Positions 37,386 through 45,546 of a DNA stretch of 64,000 bases are shown one piece after another. A program made the translations under genes and the position numbers. The notes under the pieces were generated by a model that saw only the letters and a list, made by a program, of their open reading frames with translations, ran no database searches and was not told the origin of the DNA. This DNA is from Bifidobacterium reuteri DSM 23975 (GTDB lineage Bacteria; Actinomycetota; Actinomycetes; Actinomycetales; Bifidobacteriaceae). Location: the NCBI RefSeq assembly GCF_000741695.1, contig NZ_JGZK01000005.1:1-64000 (forward strand), in the 5' to 3' direction. Positions within the stretch are counted from its first letter, which is position 1. Each line of letters opens with the position of its first letter.

Positions 37386-38114
37386 CTATAGCTTGCGCAA
37401 CACGGTGACCACCTTGCCCATGATGGTAGCGTGCGTGCCATCGATAGGGGAGTAGGCCGGGTTATGCGGCATCAGCCAGACATGTCCGTGATCCTTACGG
37501 AACGTCTTCACCGTAGCCTCATCATCCAGCAACGCAGCCACGATGTCCCCGTTGACTGCGGAATTCTGTTCGCGGACCACTACGAAATCGCCGTCGCAAA
37601 TGGCTGCGTCCACCATGGAATCGCCGTGCACTTCGAGCATGAACAGCTTTCCCGATCCGGTCAGACGCTCCGGCAGCCGCATGACATCGTCGATATGCTG
37701 CTCAGCGGTGATAGGCGTTCCGGCGGCGATGCGACCCACCAGTGGTACATCGCGAGATTCGCTGATTGCCTCGTCGGGGAATCGATAGATTTCAGCCGTC
37801 GTGGTCTGCTCCACCTCGCCCGTCTCCGTATCCTGCGTGGCATCCTGTGGAGCAGGGGTCACGGGAGTGATGACCTCGATGGCCCGTCCTTTATTGGCGT
37901 TGACACGAATGAACCCTTTTTCCTCAAGCACATGCAGCTGATGCTTGACCGAGGAGGGACTTTTGAGCCCGGCTGCCGCACCGATTTCACGGAATGATGG
38001 CGCGAACCCCTGTTCTTCGATATGGGAGGTGATGGCTTCAAGCACCTTGCGCTGTCGCTCGGACAGCGAATCGCTGCTGCGCTCGTGGCTGGAGGCGAAG
38101 GGGATCGTGCTCAC
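37386..38114 (-). CDS. lexA: LexA, SOS repressor
   Basis: A 242-residue repressor of DNA-damage genes. It has an N-terminal winged helix (about 15-80, LSERQRKVLEAI and FREIGAAAGLKSPSSVKHQL). The Ala131-Gly132 cleavage site is in VGRIAAGTPI, and the Ser166 (GDSMVD) and Lys203 (ATVKTF) catalytic pair follows. RecA-DNA filaments trigger self-cleavage. It starts at GTG 38114 with an AAAGGAG site. LexA boxes lie in the shared upstream region with the divergent LysM gene, so it should control both genes. Confidence 0.95.
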   Translation of the reverse strand: MSTIPFASSHERSSDSLSERQRKVLEAITSHIEEQGFAPSFREIGAAAGLKSPSSVKHQLHVLEEKGFIRVNANKGRAIEVITPVTPAPQDATQDTETGEVEQTTTAEIYRFPDEAISESRDVPLVGRIAAGTPITAEQHIDDVMRLPERLTGSGKLFMLEVHGDSMVDAAICDGDFVVVREQNSAVNGDIVAALLDDEATVKTFRKDHGHVWLMPHNPAYSPIDGTHATIMGKVVTVLRKL

Positions 38115-38165
38115 GGAGGGCTCCTTTCATACTTGTTTCAGCATACCGTGACATATGCGAAAAAT

Positions 38166-38248
38166 CAAACATCTGTTCGAGTGTCAACTTGACATCTTCG
38201 AACGCATGTGCAATGCTAAGAACAGATGTTCGATAGAACATCTGTTCG
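38166..38248. promoter_or_regulatory. lexA: Cluster of LexA (SOS) boxes
   Basis: Three sites fit CGAAC-N4-GTTCG with one mismatch: CAAAC-ATCT-GTTCG (38166-38179), AGAAC-AGAT-GTTCG (38219-38232) and AGAAC-ATCT-GTTCG (38235-38248). A fourth, weaker site, CGAAC-GCAT-GTGCA, lies at 38199-38212. The first is closest to lexA; the last two sit just before the LysM gene. Confidence 0.85.
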
Positions 38249-38263
38249 AGAAAGGTTGTCGTG

Positions 38264-38686
38264 ATGACTGGTTCAGCTGCATTGGCCGGTGCTCGTGATC
38301 GCGTTGCTGGTACTCGCGAAGTGCGTGGTGTTGCACATCGTCGTGCTGTGATTGCGCGCATGGATGGTAGGGGACAGGGAGCCGTGTTCCGTAATCGGTC
38401 GCATGCCGGGCAGCGGCATTGGCTGCTGTCGTTGATGCTTGCCGTAGCGTTGGCGTGGTGCGGCATGGGTATATGGTCGGTGCAGTCCGCGCAGTCGGAC
38501 ACCGGTACAACGGATGTCATCGGTTACACGGTAAGACCCGGTGACACACTGTGGTCGTATGCGTCTTCGATTACGCCCGAAGGTCAGGATGTGCAGCAGA
38601 CGGTTGATGATCTGATTGCGCTGAATGATTTGGATTCCGGTTCATTGCGGGCGGGCCAGCATATCCTCGTCCCCCAGATGGCATGA
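38264..38686 (+). CDS. LysM membrane protein, likely SOS-induced division inhibitor
   Basis: A 140-residue protein with a basic cytoplasmic start, one membrane helix (about 52-72, HWLLSLMLAVALAWCGMGIW) and an outer LysM domain (88-137, YTVRPGDTLW to LRAGQHILVP) that should bind peptidoglycan. The gene is divergent from lexA behind two strong LexA boxes, and nrdR follows. This order is the same as lexA/Rv2719c/nrdR in Mycobacterium tuberculosis and resembles lexA/yneA in Bacillus, where the LysM protein halts division after DNA damage. The function is inferred from that. GTG 38261 is an alternative start; ATG 38264 is 8 nt after GAGAAAGG. Confidence 0.8.
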   Translation: MTGSAALAGARDRVAGTREVRGVAHRRAVIARMDGRGQGAVFRNRSHAGQRHWLLSLMLAVALAWCGMGIWSVQSAQSDTGTTDVIGYTVRPGDTLWSYASSITPEGQDVQQTVDDLIALNDLDSGSLRAGQHILVPQMA

Positions 38687-38717
38687 CGCGAATATGTGCG
38701 CATCATCGACATGAGCG

Positions 38718-38745
38718 AGTATCGATATGAGTGTGTATCGATACT
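38718..38745. promoter_or_regulatory. Perfect palindrome before nrdR
   Basis: AGTATCGATA and TATCGATACT form a perfect 10-bp inverted repeat with an 8-nt spacer, 32 bp after the LysM gene and 98 bp before nrdR. There is no T-run, so an operator fits better than a terminator. Confidence 0.45.
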
Positions 38746-38843
38746 GCATGCATCGGCATGATTCGCTTTCGTACGGTGTGCATCCGCATGATACAACCCA
38801 CCTGCATTCGGTTTTTCGGTATGAACACGTTATTCTAGGTGGC

Positions 38844-39293
38844 ATGCATTGTCCTTTTTGCCAGAATCCCGACACTAAAGTCATTGACACTCGCATCAGC
38901 GAGGATGGTCATTCCATTCGCAGACGCCGTGTATGCCCGAAATGCAATCGACGTTTCACCACGGTGGAGACCAGCATGCTATTCGTGACCAAGCGGTCCG
39001 GTGGAGCAGAGCCGTTCAGCCGTGACAAGGTCATCAATGGTGTACGAAAAGCGTGTCAGGGACGTCCGGTTCGTGAAGAGGATCTTAAGGCGCTGGGGCA
39101 GAAAGTGGAGGAGGACCTTCGTTCGCGCGGCCTTGCGGAAGTCACGTCGGATGAGGTAGGCAAGGCTATTCTCAAGCCTTTGCGTGACTTGGATGAAGTG
39201 GCATACCTGCGTTTTGCGAGTGTATATCAGGATTTCTCGGGTCTCGAGGATTTCCAGCATGCCATTGACGAGCTCCGCAGTAAGGAGCGCTGA
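38844..39293 (+). CDS. nrdR: NrdR, repressor of ribonucleotide reductase genes
   Basis: A 149-residue zinc-ribbon and ATP-cone repressor. The zinc Cys are C3, C6, C31 and C34 ([11 protein letters not shown] and VCPKCNRRF). The ATP-cone follows from about 48 ([20 protein letters not shown]). It senses dATP/ATP and shuts off nrd genes. ATG 38844 gives the family start MHCPFC; a TATTCT box at 38831-38836 places transcription at or next to the ATG, so the message may be leaderless. Confidence 0.93.
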   Translation: MHCPFCQNPDTKVIDTRISEDGHSIRRRRVCPKCNRRFTTVETSMLFVTKRSGGAEPFSRDKVINGVRKACQGRPVREEDLKALGQKVEEDLRSRGLAEVTSDEVGKAILKPLRDLDEVAYLRFASVYQDFSGLEDFQHAIDELRSKER

Positions 39294-39476
39294 AGCAGCC
39301 CTGTCGCGCAACTCATCAATGGCATGCCTATGGTCCTTCCCCAAGTCTGCTTTGCTGACAGCCAGTCCTGCAATCAGGAACGCGCTCCATGCGCAGCCTG
39401 CTCTCTTACCTGTCGGCTTGCATGTTGCCTACAAACAACTCCGCTGTTTGCTTCACGGCAACATCCTGTCTGTAGG

Positions 39477-39530
39477 GTTCTGGCCCCTCTGGCGAGGGGG
39501 CTGTCAGCGAAGCTGACTGGGGGAGAGAAC
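39477..39530. repeat. REP-like structured intergenic element
   Basis: A 54-bp element bounded by GTTCT/AGAAC with two inner hairpins: CCCCTC (39484-39489) with GAGGGG (39494-39499), and GTCAGC (39503-39508) with GCTGAC (39512-39517). It ends in a GGGGGAG run that could compete for the first arm. Sequences of the form ...GAGGGGGCTGTCAGCGAAGC... recur between genes in many bifidobacteria. The rest of 39294-39592 holds no gene that I can support. Confidence 0.5.
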
Positions 39531-39592
39531 AAGCTTAATCCCTCAGTTATTTACGAGACAGACCACTAGAAGCTCCGTGCCGCTGTCTGTAT

Positions 39593-40792
39593 TCAGTGGG
39601 TGACGCGCATGCGGATGGTGCCCTCGATGTCGCCCAGGGCCTTTAATGTCGCTTCGCTCGGTTTGGATGCCACGTCCGTGACAACGTAGCCGAGTTCTCC
39701 CTCGGTGGCCAACGACTGGAACGAAATATTGATGTTCTTTTCGCCGAGGACATGATTGACTCGAGCGAGAACACCCGGCAGATTGTCGTGCAGGTGTGCG
39801 ATTCGGCAAACGCCCTTGCAGCCGCTCAGATTGATCTGAGGCAGGTTCACCGACAATGATGTCGATCCGTTGAACCAGTAATCCTCAAGTCGTTGGGAGA
39901 CAAAATGACCAATGGATTCCTGGGCTTCCAACGTGGAGCCACCGATATGCGGCGTGAGAATCATATTGGCCTCGTTGGCCAGCGGCGTATTGAACGCGTC
40001 GCCGCTTTTCTTCGGCTCCACCGGATACACATCCACCGCCGCGCCAGCAAGATGCCCTGAATCGAGATGCTGCTTGAGCGCGTCCAGATCGGCTACGAAT
40101 CCTCTTGACAGATTAATGAAGATTGCATCCTGCTTCATATGATTGAACTGGTCTTCGCCGAAGAAGCCAGTGTTGGATTTGCGACCATCGACATGTAGCG
40201 TCACCGCGTCGGACTGCTCCAGCAGTTCATTCAGCGTTGCGCAGCGGTGGGCGTTGCCCAGCGCCAGCTTCTCTTCGATGTCATAGAACACCACTCGCAT
40301 GCCCAAAGCCTCGGCAAGCACGGACAGCTGCGACCCGATGTTGCCATACCCGATGATGCCCAAGGTTTTGCCGCGCACCTCATGGGAGCCAGCTGCGGAT
40401 TTATCCCAGACGCCATGCTTGATGTGATGCGTATGCGCGGGGATACGACGCATCAGGCAGATGATGTCGCAAATCACCAATTCCACCACGGAACGGGTGT
40501 TGGAGTATGGTGCATTGAATACGGCAATGCCATGCTTGCCTGCGTATTCCAGATCGACCTGATTCGTTCCGATGCAGAAGCAACCCACGGCGCTGAGGGT
40601 GGGGCGAGCCTCTAGTACGCGTGCGGTGACGCTGGTTTTGGAACGGACGCCGACCACATCCACGCCATCCAATACGTCAATGAGCTCGTCCTCGCTCAGA
40701 GCGCCCTTCATCGTTTCGACTTCAAAGCCGTGATCGCGCAATGATTGCGCTGCATCCGGATGGATGTTCTCCAATAAAAGTGCTTTCGGCAT
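39593..40792 (-). CDS. serA: D-3-phosphoglycerate dehydrogenase
   Basis: A 399-residue enzyme for the first step of serine synthesis, oxidation of 3-phosphoglycerate with NAD. It has the NAD loop LGIIGYGNIGSQL, INLSRGFVADLDAL and the LTPHIGGSTLEAQ catalytic His region. A C-terminal ACT domain (about 330-399, LPGVLARVNHVLGEKNINI) should give serine feedback control. It lacks the extra domain of the long actinobacterial type, so it is the short E. coli-like form. ATG 40792 follows AAGGTGAT. It lies 11 nt after the HelD gene on the same strand. Confidence 0.93.
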   Translation of the reverse strand: MPKALLLENIHPDAAQSLRDHGFEVETMKGALSEDELIDVLDGVDVVGVRSKTSVTARVLEARPTLSAVGCFCIGTNQVDLEYAGKHGIAVFNAPYSNTRSVVELVICDIICLMRRIPAHTHHIKHGVWDKSAAGSHEVRGKTLGIIGYGNIGSQLSVLAEALGMRVVFYDIEEKLALGNAHRCATLNELLEQSDAVTLHVDGRKSNTGFFGEDQFNHMKQDAIFINLSRGFVADLDALKQHLDSGHLAGAAVDVYPVEPKKSGDAFNTPLANEANMILTPHIGGSTLEAQESIGHFVSQRLEDYWFNGSTSLSVNLPQINLSGCKGVCRIAHLHDNLPGVLARVNHVLGEKNINISFQSLATEGELGYVVTDVASKPSEATLKALGDIEGTIRMRVTH

Positions 40793-40802
40793 ATGTATCA
40801 CC

Positions 40803-43082
40803 TTAGATGTTCAGGGACTGCTCGTCCGCTTTTGTCCGAACTATAACCAGTTTCTGCGTCGGTCTGGTCATCGCCACATACAGGTCGGATGCGGCGACCA
40901 GACGGCTGGGTGCCTCATCCATGATCAGGCCCGGCTCCACCACGATGACCGCGTCGAATTCCAGGCCCTTGACTGTTTCGGTACCGCATACGCTGATCTG
41001 TTCATCCCATTCCGGTTGATCGATCAGTCGCTGGTATTCGGCAGCATCCAATTGCTGAGAGAGCCGTTTGCGCACTGCGTCGCGCATCGGCTGGATGAGC
41101 TCGTCCGGACAGATGACCGCGATGCGTCCGGTTCCGTCGGAGGAGACATAGTGGTCGGCGAGTTGCGCGGTCTGGGCGGCTGCGGCCTCGAGCATCGAGG
41201 CGGTGTCGGGAGCGGTCCGTCGGGATACCGCTCCGGTCAGATTGCGTACTGCATGCACCGTCGAGATATACAGACCTTCATGCTTCGCGAATTGTGAGGC
41301 AAGTTCGGAGACGGCCTGTGGATTGCGGTAATTGATGGTCAGCTCGTTCAGGTCCCAATGCTCCGCGCCGAACAGGCGATTCATCGTCTTGTCCCAGCGC
41401 CTCGTGCCTCCCAAGGCGGAGGTCTGCGCCACATCGCCCACTATGGTGAACGAACGCGACGGGCACCTGCGCATCAGCATGCGCCAATCCATGCCGGTCA
41501 GTTCCTGGGCCTCGTCGACGACGATATGCCCGTATGTCCATTCGCGATCCGCGGCGGCACGCTGGGATGTCAGTTCTGCATCGCCACCGTTCATCTGGTC
41601 GAGCAGCATTTGGCTGGAGATGATGCCTTGGCCGAGACCGGTGGCGGCCAAGGTGTCTTTGGCGTACTGTTCCTCGGCGGCCCGGCGCGCATCGGAGGCC
41701 GACTTCTTGGCCATGACCTTGGGGTCGGGGCCAAGAAGCTCCATGGCCTCGTCCAGCAGGGGGATGTCCGACTTGGTGAGTGGTGATCCCTTCGGACGCG
41801 CCAGCGCGCGGATATCGTCATCGGACAGCCAGCCAGCCAACGTGGAGAGCCGTTCGGGATGGGCGAAGAGCTGGTCGATGAGCCATGTTCCGGTCATCGG
41901 CAGCCAGCACAGGTTCAACGTCTTTCGCACGGTGTCGTTCATGCGCAGCAGCTGCATGGCGCGGTTGAGCTCCGCCTGATCAGGTGTGTAATCAAGCTGC
42001 TCGGCGTACCGGTTCTGCATGCTGGAGAGCATGGAGCGAATAAAAGTCTCCCGAGCCTTGTTGTGTGCCTGACGGGTACGTTTGGCGTCGGCCTGCGCCT
42101 GTTGGATGTCCACTGCGAGCATGGGCACCTGAATGCCGCTGATGGTGACCGTGGGCAGGTTGTCGGGGACGCGGATGCGTGCGGCGATGGCGTTGGCCAC
42201 CACCTGTGCCATGCGTCGGTCTCCCTTGAGCTTGGCCGCATACGGCGTATCCGTCGCCGTCGCGGTGATGCCCGGAATGAGGTCGCCGATCGTCCGGGAG
42301 ACCACGCCGGTCTCGCCGAGCGAGGGCAGCACCTGATCGATGTAGTGCAGGAACGCCGAGCTCGGGCCGACCACCAATACGCCTGAGCGCTCCAACGTGC
42401 GGCGATGCGTGTACAGCAGGTAGGCGGCACGATGCAAGGCCACTGCGGTCTTGCCGGTGCCGGGGCCGCCCTGCACCACCACGGCGCGGTTCATGTCGGA
42501 GCGGATGATGCGGTCCTGCTCGGCCTGGATGGTGGCTACGATATCGGTCATTTTGCCGGTGCGCCTGGAGCTCAGCGAAGCCAGCAGAGCGCCTTCGCCG
42601 GTCAGCGTTCCCGCGGAGGAGGCCTGCCCCACCTGATCCGAATGGACGTCGAGCACTTCGTCTTCGACACCCACCACATTGCGGAAGCTCAATGTGATGT
42701 GCCGACGCATGACGATGTCGCCATGGTTGGACGGGGTCGCCTCGTAGAAGGGGCGTGCCGCTTCGGCCCTCCAATCGGTCAGGATCGGTTCATGGTCGCT
42801 GCTGGACAGGCCGATGCGGCCGATGTAACGCCGTGTGCCGTCCTTGGCGTCAAGCCTGCCGAACACGAGGCGGTCCTCCACGCTGCGCAGCTGGGTGAGA
42901 CGGTCCTCGTACATGGTGGCGAAGGAATCCCTCTCGGTGCGCTGGGTGGGCGATCCGTGGGATCCTGCGGCGCGTACGGTGTCCAGACGTTGCCACATTT
43001 CGGCACGGAGGTCATCAAGACGGCCGTACGCGCGGTCGACGGCCTGTTGTTCCTCGTGCAATTGTGAGGCGTAACTCGACAT
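40803..43082 (-). CDS. helD: HelD-type helicase that recycles RNA polymerase
   Basis: A 759-residue superfamily-1 helicase of the HelD/HelR group. The N-terminus is a charged coiled coil (1-60), followed by the typical RDSFATMYEDRLTQLRSVED and LVFGRLDAKDGTRRYIGRIG. The P-loop is VVQGGPGTGKTAVALHRAAY, the DEAQ Walker B is VVDEAQELTGMDWRML, and the late motifs include TETVKGLEFDAVIVV and YVAMTRPTQKLVIV. HelD proteins push stalled RNA polymerase off DNA; in some actinobacteria they protect it from rifamycins. Being upstream of serA on the same strand suggests joint transcription. Confidence 0.85.
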   Translation of the reverse strand: MSSYASQLHEEQQAVDRAYGRLDDLRAEMWQRLDTVRAAGSHGSPTQRTERDSFATMYEDRLTQLRSVEDRLVFGRLDAKDGTRRYIGRIGLSSSDHEPILTDWRAEAARPFYEATPSNHGDIVMRRHITLSFRNVVGVEDEVLDVHSDQVGQASSAGTLTGEGALLASLSSRRTGKMTDIVATIQAEQDRIIRSDMNRAVVVQGGPGTGKTAVALHRAAYLLYTHRRTLERSGVLVVGPSSAFLHYIDQVLPSLGETGVVSRTIGDLIPGITATATDTPYAAKLKGDRRMAQVVANAIAARIRVPDNLPTVTISGIQVPMLAVDIQQAQADAKRTRQAHNKARETFIRSMLSSMQNRYAEQLDYTPDQAELNRAMQLLRMNDTVRKTLNLCWLPMTGTWLIDQLFAHPERLSTLAGWLSDDDIRALARPKGSPLTKSDIPLLDEAMELLGPDPKVMAKKSASDARRAAEEQYAKDTLAATGLGQGIISSQMLLDQMNGGDAELTSQRAAADREWTYGHIVVDEAQELTGMDWRMLMRRCPSRSFTIVGDVAQTSALGGTRRWDKTMNRLFGAEHWDLNELTINYRNPQAVSELASQFAKHEGLYISTVHAVRNLTGAVSRRTAPDTASMLEAAAAQTAQLADHYVSSDGTGRIAVICPDELIQPMRDAVRKRLSQQLDAAEYQRLIDQPEWDEQISVCGTETVKGLEFDAVIVVEPGLIMDEAPSRLVAASDLYVAMTRPTQKLVIVRTKADEQSLNI

Positions 43083-43132
43083 GCTCTCTTCGTTTCCGTT
43101 TCTTCCGGGTCAACACTTTAAGGCACTCAAAT

Positions 43133-43306
43133 TTACCGCACGCCCCTACCGGGACGCCTGCTGACAGGTGAAGCAGGGTGAACATCGAGTGAATTCGACT
43201 GCGGATGCCGTACTGCGTGCTGCAGCAGGCTGAAGCGGGCTTTGCAGGCGAGCGGTGCGCGGAATCGGTGTCCGGCGGCGTCGGCGCTCTTTTCGGCGTG
43301 GCCCAT
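43133..43306 (-). CDS. Possible small protein (57 codons), doubtful
   Basis: A frame MGHAEKSADAAGHRFRAPLA... of 57 residues, rich in Arg/His/Ala, lies in the 375-bp gap between helD and mraZ, with GGGAG 8 nt before its ATG. No family likeness and no conserved features are visible. It may be chance in a GC-rich gap. Confidence 0.2.
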   Translation of the reverse strand: MGHAEKSADAAGHRFRAPLACKARFSLLQHAVRHPQSNSLDVHPASPVSRRPGRGVR

Positions 43307-43372
43307 GATTCGTCTCCCGACACGCGTGGGCGGGGGAAATGTCCCTCAAAGCATGCGTAGATTGTGTATTGG

Positions 43373-43418
43373 TGGGGGAAAATGGGGATAAGTGGGGTAA
43401 AGTGGTGAACCAGTGGGC
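43373..43418 (+). promoter_or_regulatory. mraZ: MraZ operator before the dcw cluster
   Basis: A row of repeats in exact 10-bp steps: TGGGGGAAAA, TGGGGATAAG, TGGGGTAAAG, TGGTGAACCA (43373-43412), then TGGGCC one base later. MraZ binds three or four TGGGN repeats spaced about 10 bp apart before its own gene, so this is a clear self-control site. It lies 40-85 bp before the mraZ ATG. Confidence 0.85.
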
Positions 43419-43457
43419 CGAAGTGTATCGAGTGTGCGCGAAAAAGGAGGTGGAATC

Positions 43458-43979
43458 ATGGCTGACGAGCAAATGGCGAATGCCGAATCGACCCAGAGCC
43501 ATGGTTCCACCGGCGTCTCCGACATGCTCAATGGACTGCCGCCGTTGCTGCTTGGCACCTATACGCCGAAGATCGATGCCAAGGGACGCGTGGCGCTTCC
43601 CGCCAAGTTTCGTTCGCAACTCGGAGCAGGGCTGGTCATGGCCCGTGGCCAGGAGCGTTGCGTGTATCTGTTGCCTTTTGATGAATTCAGGCGCATCGCA
43701 GCGCAGATCCAACGCACCTCGGTGGGGAACAAGGCGGCCCGTGAATACCTTCGTGTGTTTCTTTCCGGTGCCGTTGATCAGGAGCCGGACAGGCAGGGGC
43801 GCGTGGTCGTTCCCCAGATGCTGCGTGATTACGCGCATCTGGGTTCGGACATCGTGGTCATCGGCGTGGGCACACGCGCCGAGATATGGAATAAGGACGC
43901 TTGGGAGGCGTACCTCGCGCAGAAGGAAGAGGATTACTCCGAAATTGCCGATGACGTATTGCCGGAGGTGGAATTCTGA
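43458..43979 (+). CDS. mraZ: MraZ, repressor of the dcw cluster
   Basis: A 173-residue DNA-binding protein with two SpoVT/AbrB-like halves, each with a DxxxR motif (DAKGRVALP and DRQGRVVVP). It forms a ring and represses its own operon. About 30 residues at the start (DEQMANAESTQSHGSTG...) are an extension not found in short MraZ proteins. ATG 43458 follows a strong AAGGAGGT site; an upstream GTG at 43413 would fall within the operator. The TGA overlaps the rsmH ATG. Confidence 0.93.
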   Translation: MADEQMANAESTQSHGSTGVSDMLNGLPPLLLGTYTPKIDAKGRVALPAKFRSQLGAGLVMARGQERCVYLLPFDEFRRIAAQIQRTSVGNKAAREYLRVFLSGAVDQEPDRQGRVVVPQMLRDYAHLGSDIVVIGVGTRAEIWNKDAWEAYLAQKEEDYSEIADDVLPEVEF

Positions 43980-45085
43980 TGACTGATCTGATGACTGACC
44001 TGACCGCCATTCACCAGCCGGTGCTGCTGGAGGACTGTGTGAAGCTGATGGCTCCCGCCCTCGCCTATGACGGGGCGGTGGCCGTGGATTGTACATTGGG
44101 TATCGCCGGACACTCCATTGCGTTCCTGAAAGCGGCTCCGCAGGCAAGGCTCATCGGCATAGACCGTGACAGCGAGGCGCTGGCGCTGGCCACCGAGCGC
44201 ATGAAACAGGAGGGACTGTCCGATCGGTTCATGCCTGTCCATGCCGCGTTCGATGAGTTTGACAGTGTGCTGACGAATCAGGGCATAGACCGAGTGGATG
44301 CCGTCTTCATGGATCTGGGACTGTCCAGTTTGCAGATCGATGAGACGGATAGGGGGTTCTCCTACTCCCATGACGCTCCGCTTGACATGCGCATGGACAC
44401 GACCCAGAAGCTGACGGCACAGACTGTTCTCGCCACATATGACGCCCCCGCCCTGATACGTATCTTCAAGGAATACGGGGAGGAGCGTTTCGCCCGTCAG
44501 ATTGCCCGTGCCATTGTCGCCGACCGATCCAAGGAACCCCTGACCACCACCGGTCAGCTCAACGCGCTGGTGGAGCGGGTGGTGCCCAAGGCGCATCGCC
44601 CTGCAGGCAATCCGGCGAAACGCGTATTCCAGGCGCTGCGCATCGAGGTCAACGGCGAATTGACGAAGCTGGCGTCCACCCTGCCCCAAATCGCGAACCG
44701 GCTGAATGTCGGTGGCCGCCTGGTGGTTGAGTCCTACCACTCATTGGAGGACAAAACCGTCAAATCGTTCATGAACAACGGGCTGAGGATCGATGCCCCG
44801 GCCGATCTGCCTATCGTGCCGCCCGACGCCCAACCGTTCTTCAGGGAGCTGACCCGCGGCGCCGTCAAGGCCGATGAGCAGGAAATCGCCTCCAATCCAC
44901 GATCGGCCTCGGTTCGGTTGCGTGCGGTCGAATTGAGCAGACCGATCCCCGATCGCTGGCGCACTCGGTTCCAGCAGATGGCCGATCAGCCGATTCCGGT
45001 CGATGCGGAGCGAGGGGCGACGAACCGAGCCGGCACAAGACATCACGGCAACAGCACAGCACATCACACGTCGAGGAGAAACTGA
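43979..45085 (+). CDS. rsmH: 16S rRNA m4C1402 methyltransferase
   Basis: A 368-residue SAM-dependent enzyme (RsmH, formerly MraW) that methylates N4 of C1402 in the decoding site. It shows VDCTLGIAGHSIAF (SAM loop), DAVFMDLGLSSLQID, and PAKRVFQALRIEVNGEL, all diagnostic. A His/Arg-rich tail of about 40 residues follows the domain. It starts on the last base of the mraZ stop (TGATG) and ends 2 nt before ftsL. Confidence 0.95.
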   Translation: MTDLMTDLTAIHQPVLLEDCVKLMAPALAYDGAVAVDCTLGIAGHSIAFLKAAPQARLIGIDRDSEALALATERMKQEGLSDRFMPVHAAFDEFDSVLTNQGIDRVDAVFMDLGLSSLQIDETDRGFSYSHDAPLDMRMDTTQKLTAQTVLATYDAPALIRIFKEYGEERFARQIARAIVADRSKEPLTTTGQLNALVERVVPKAHRPAGNPAKRVFQALRIEVNGELTKLASTLPQIANRLNVGGRLVVESYHSLEDKTVKSFMNNGLRIDAPADLPIVPPDAQPFFRELTRGAVKADEQEIASNPRSASVRLRAVELSRPIPDRWRTRFQQMADQPIPVDAERGATNRAGTRHHGNSTAHHTSRRN

Positions 45086-45087
45086 CC

Positions 45088-45546
45088 ATGGCGGCAACGG
45101 TACGAAGCATTCGATCCGGTTCTTCGGCATCGCAGCGTCCTCAAGCCAAGCCCCAGGCAGCGCCGCGCCCGCAGTTGAAACTGATATCCAATACGCGCGA
45201 CGACCATGAGCGCTCCGTGTTCGGTCGGGTTCTTGAATGGACCCGTACCAGGACCGCCCCCATGATGCATGTGGCCGTAGCGGTCGTGTTCCTGGCCGCC
45301 ACGTTGATAGGGGCGCTGATGTTGCGCACCCAGATGGTGCAGAACTCATTTGAGGCTGCGGAAGTCAAGCGGCACATCAGTGTGCTGACGCAGGACATCG
45401 ATGACGATCAGGCCAAACTCGATCAGCTTGTGGCGGAGCTTCCCGACAAGGCCAGTGAAATGGGCATGGTCAGCAAAGGCGGGGCGGCGACCATCGACCT
45501 GCAGGGGTATCAGCAGCCGAAGGACGCGGAAGGCGGAACACAGTGA
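45088..45546 (+). CDS. ftsL: FtsL-like division protein
   Basis: A 152-residue single-pass membrane protein with a basic, Pro-rich cytoplasmic start, one helix (about 57-79) and an outer heptad-rich region (VQNSFEAAEVKRHISVLTQDI). This is the FtsL plan: it links FtsQ, FtsB and FtsI at the division site. Sequence likeness in this family is low, so the call rests on topology and on its place between rsmH and ftsI. It overlaps the ftsI start by 4 nt. Confidence 0.82.
   Translation: MAATVRSIRSGSSASQRPQAKPQAAPRPQLKLISNTRDDHERSVFGRVLEWTRTRTAPMMHVAVAVVFLAATLIGALMLRTQMVQNSFEAAEVKRHISVLTQDIDDDQAKLDQLVAELPDKASEMGMVSKGGAATIDLQGYQQPKDAEGGTQ

Noticed and set aside
43393-43412. mraZ start at GTG 43413
   Set aside because: This would begin within the TGGG operator array and has no ribosome site; ATG 43458 has a strong AAGGAGGT.
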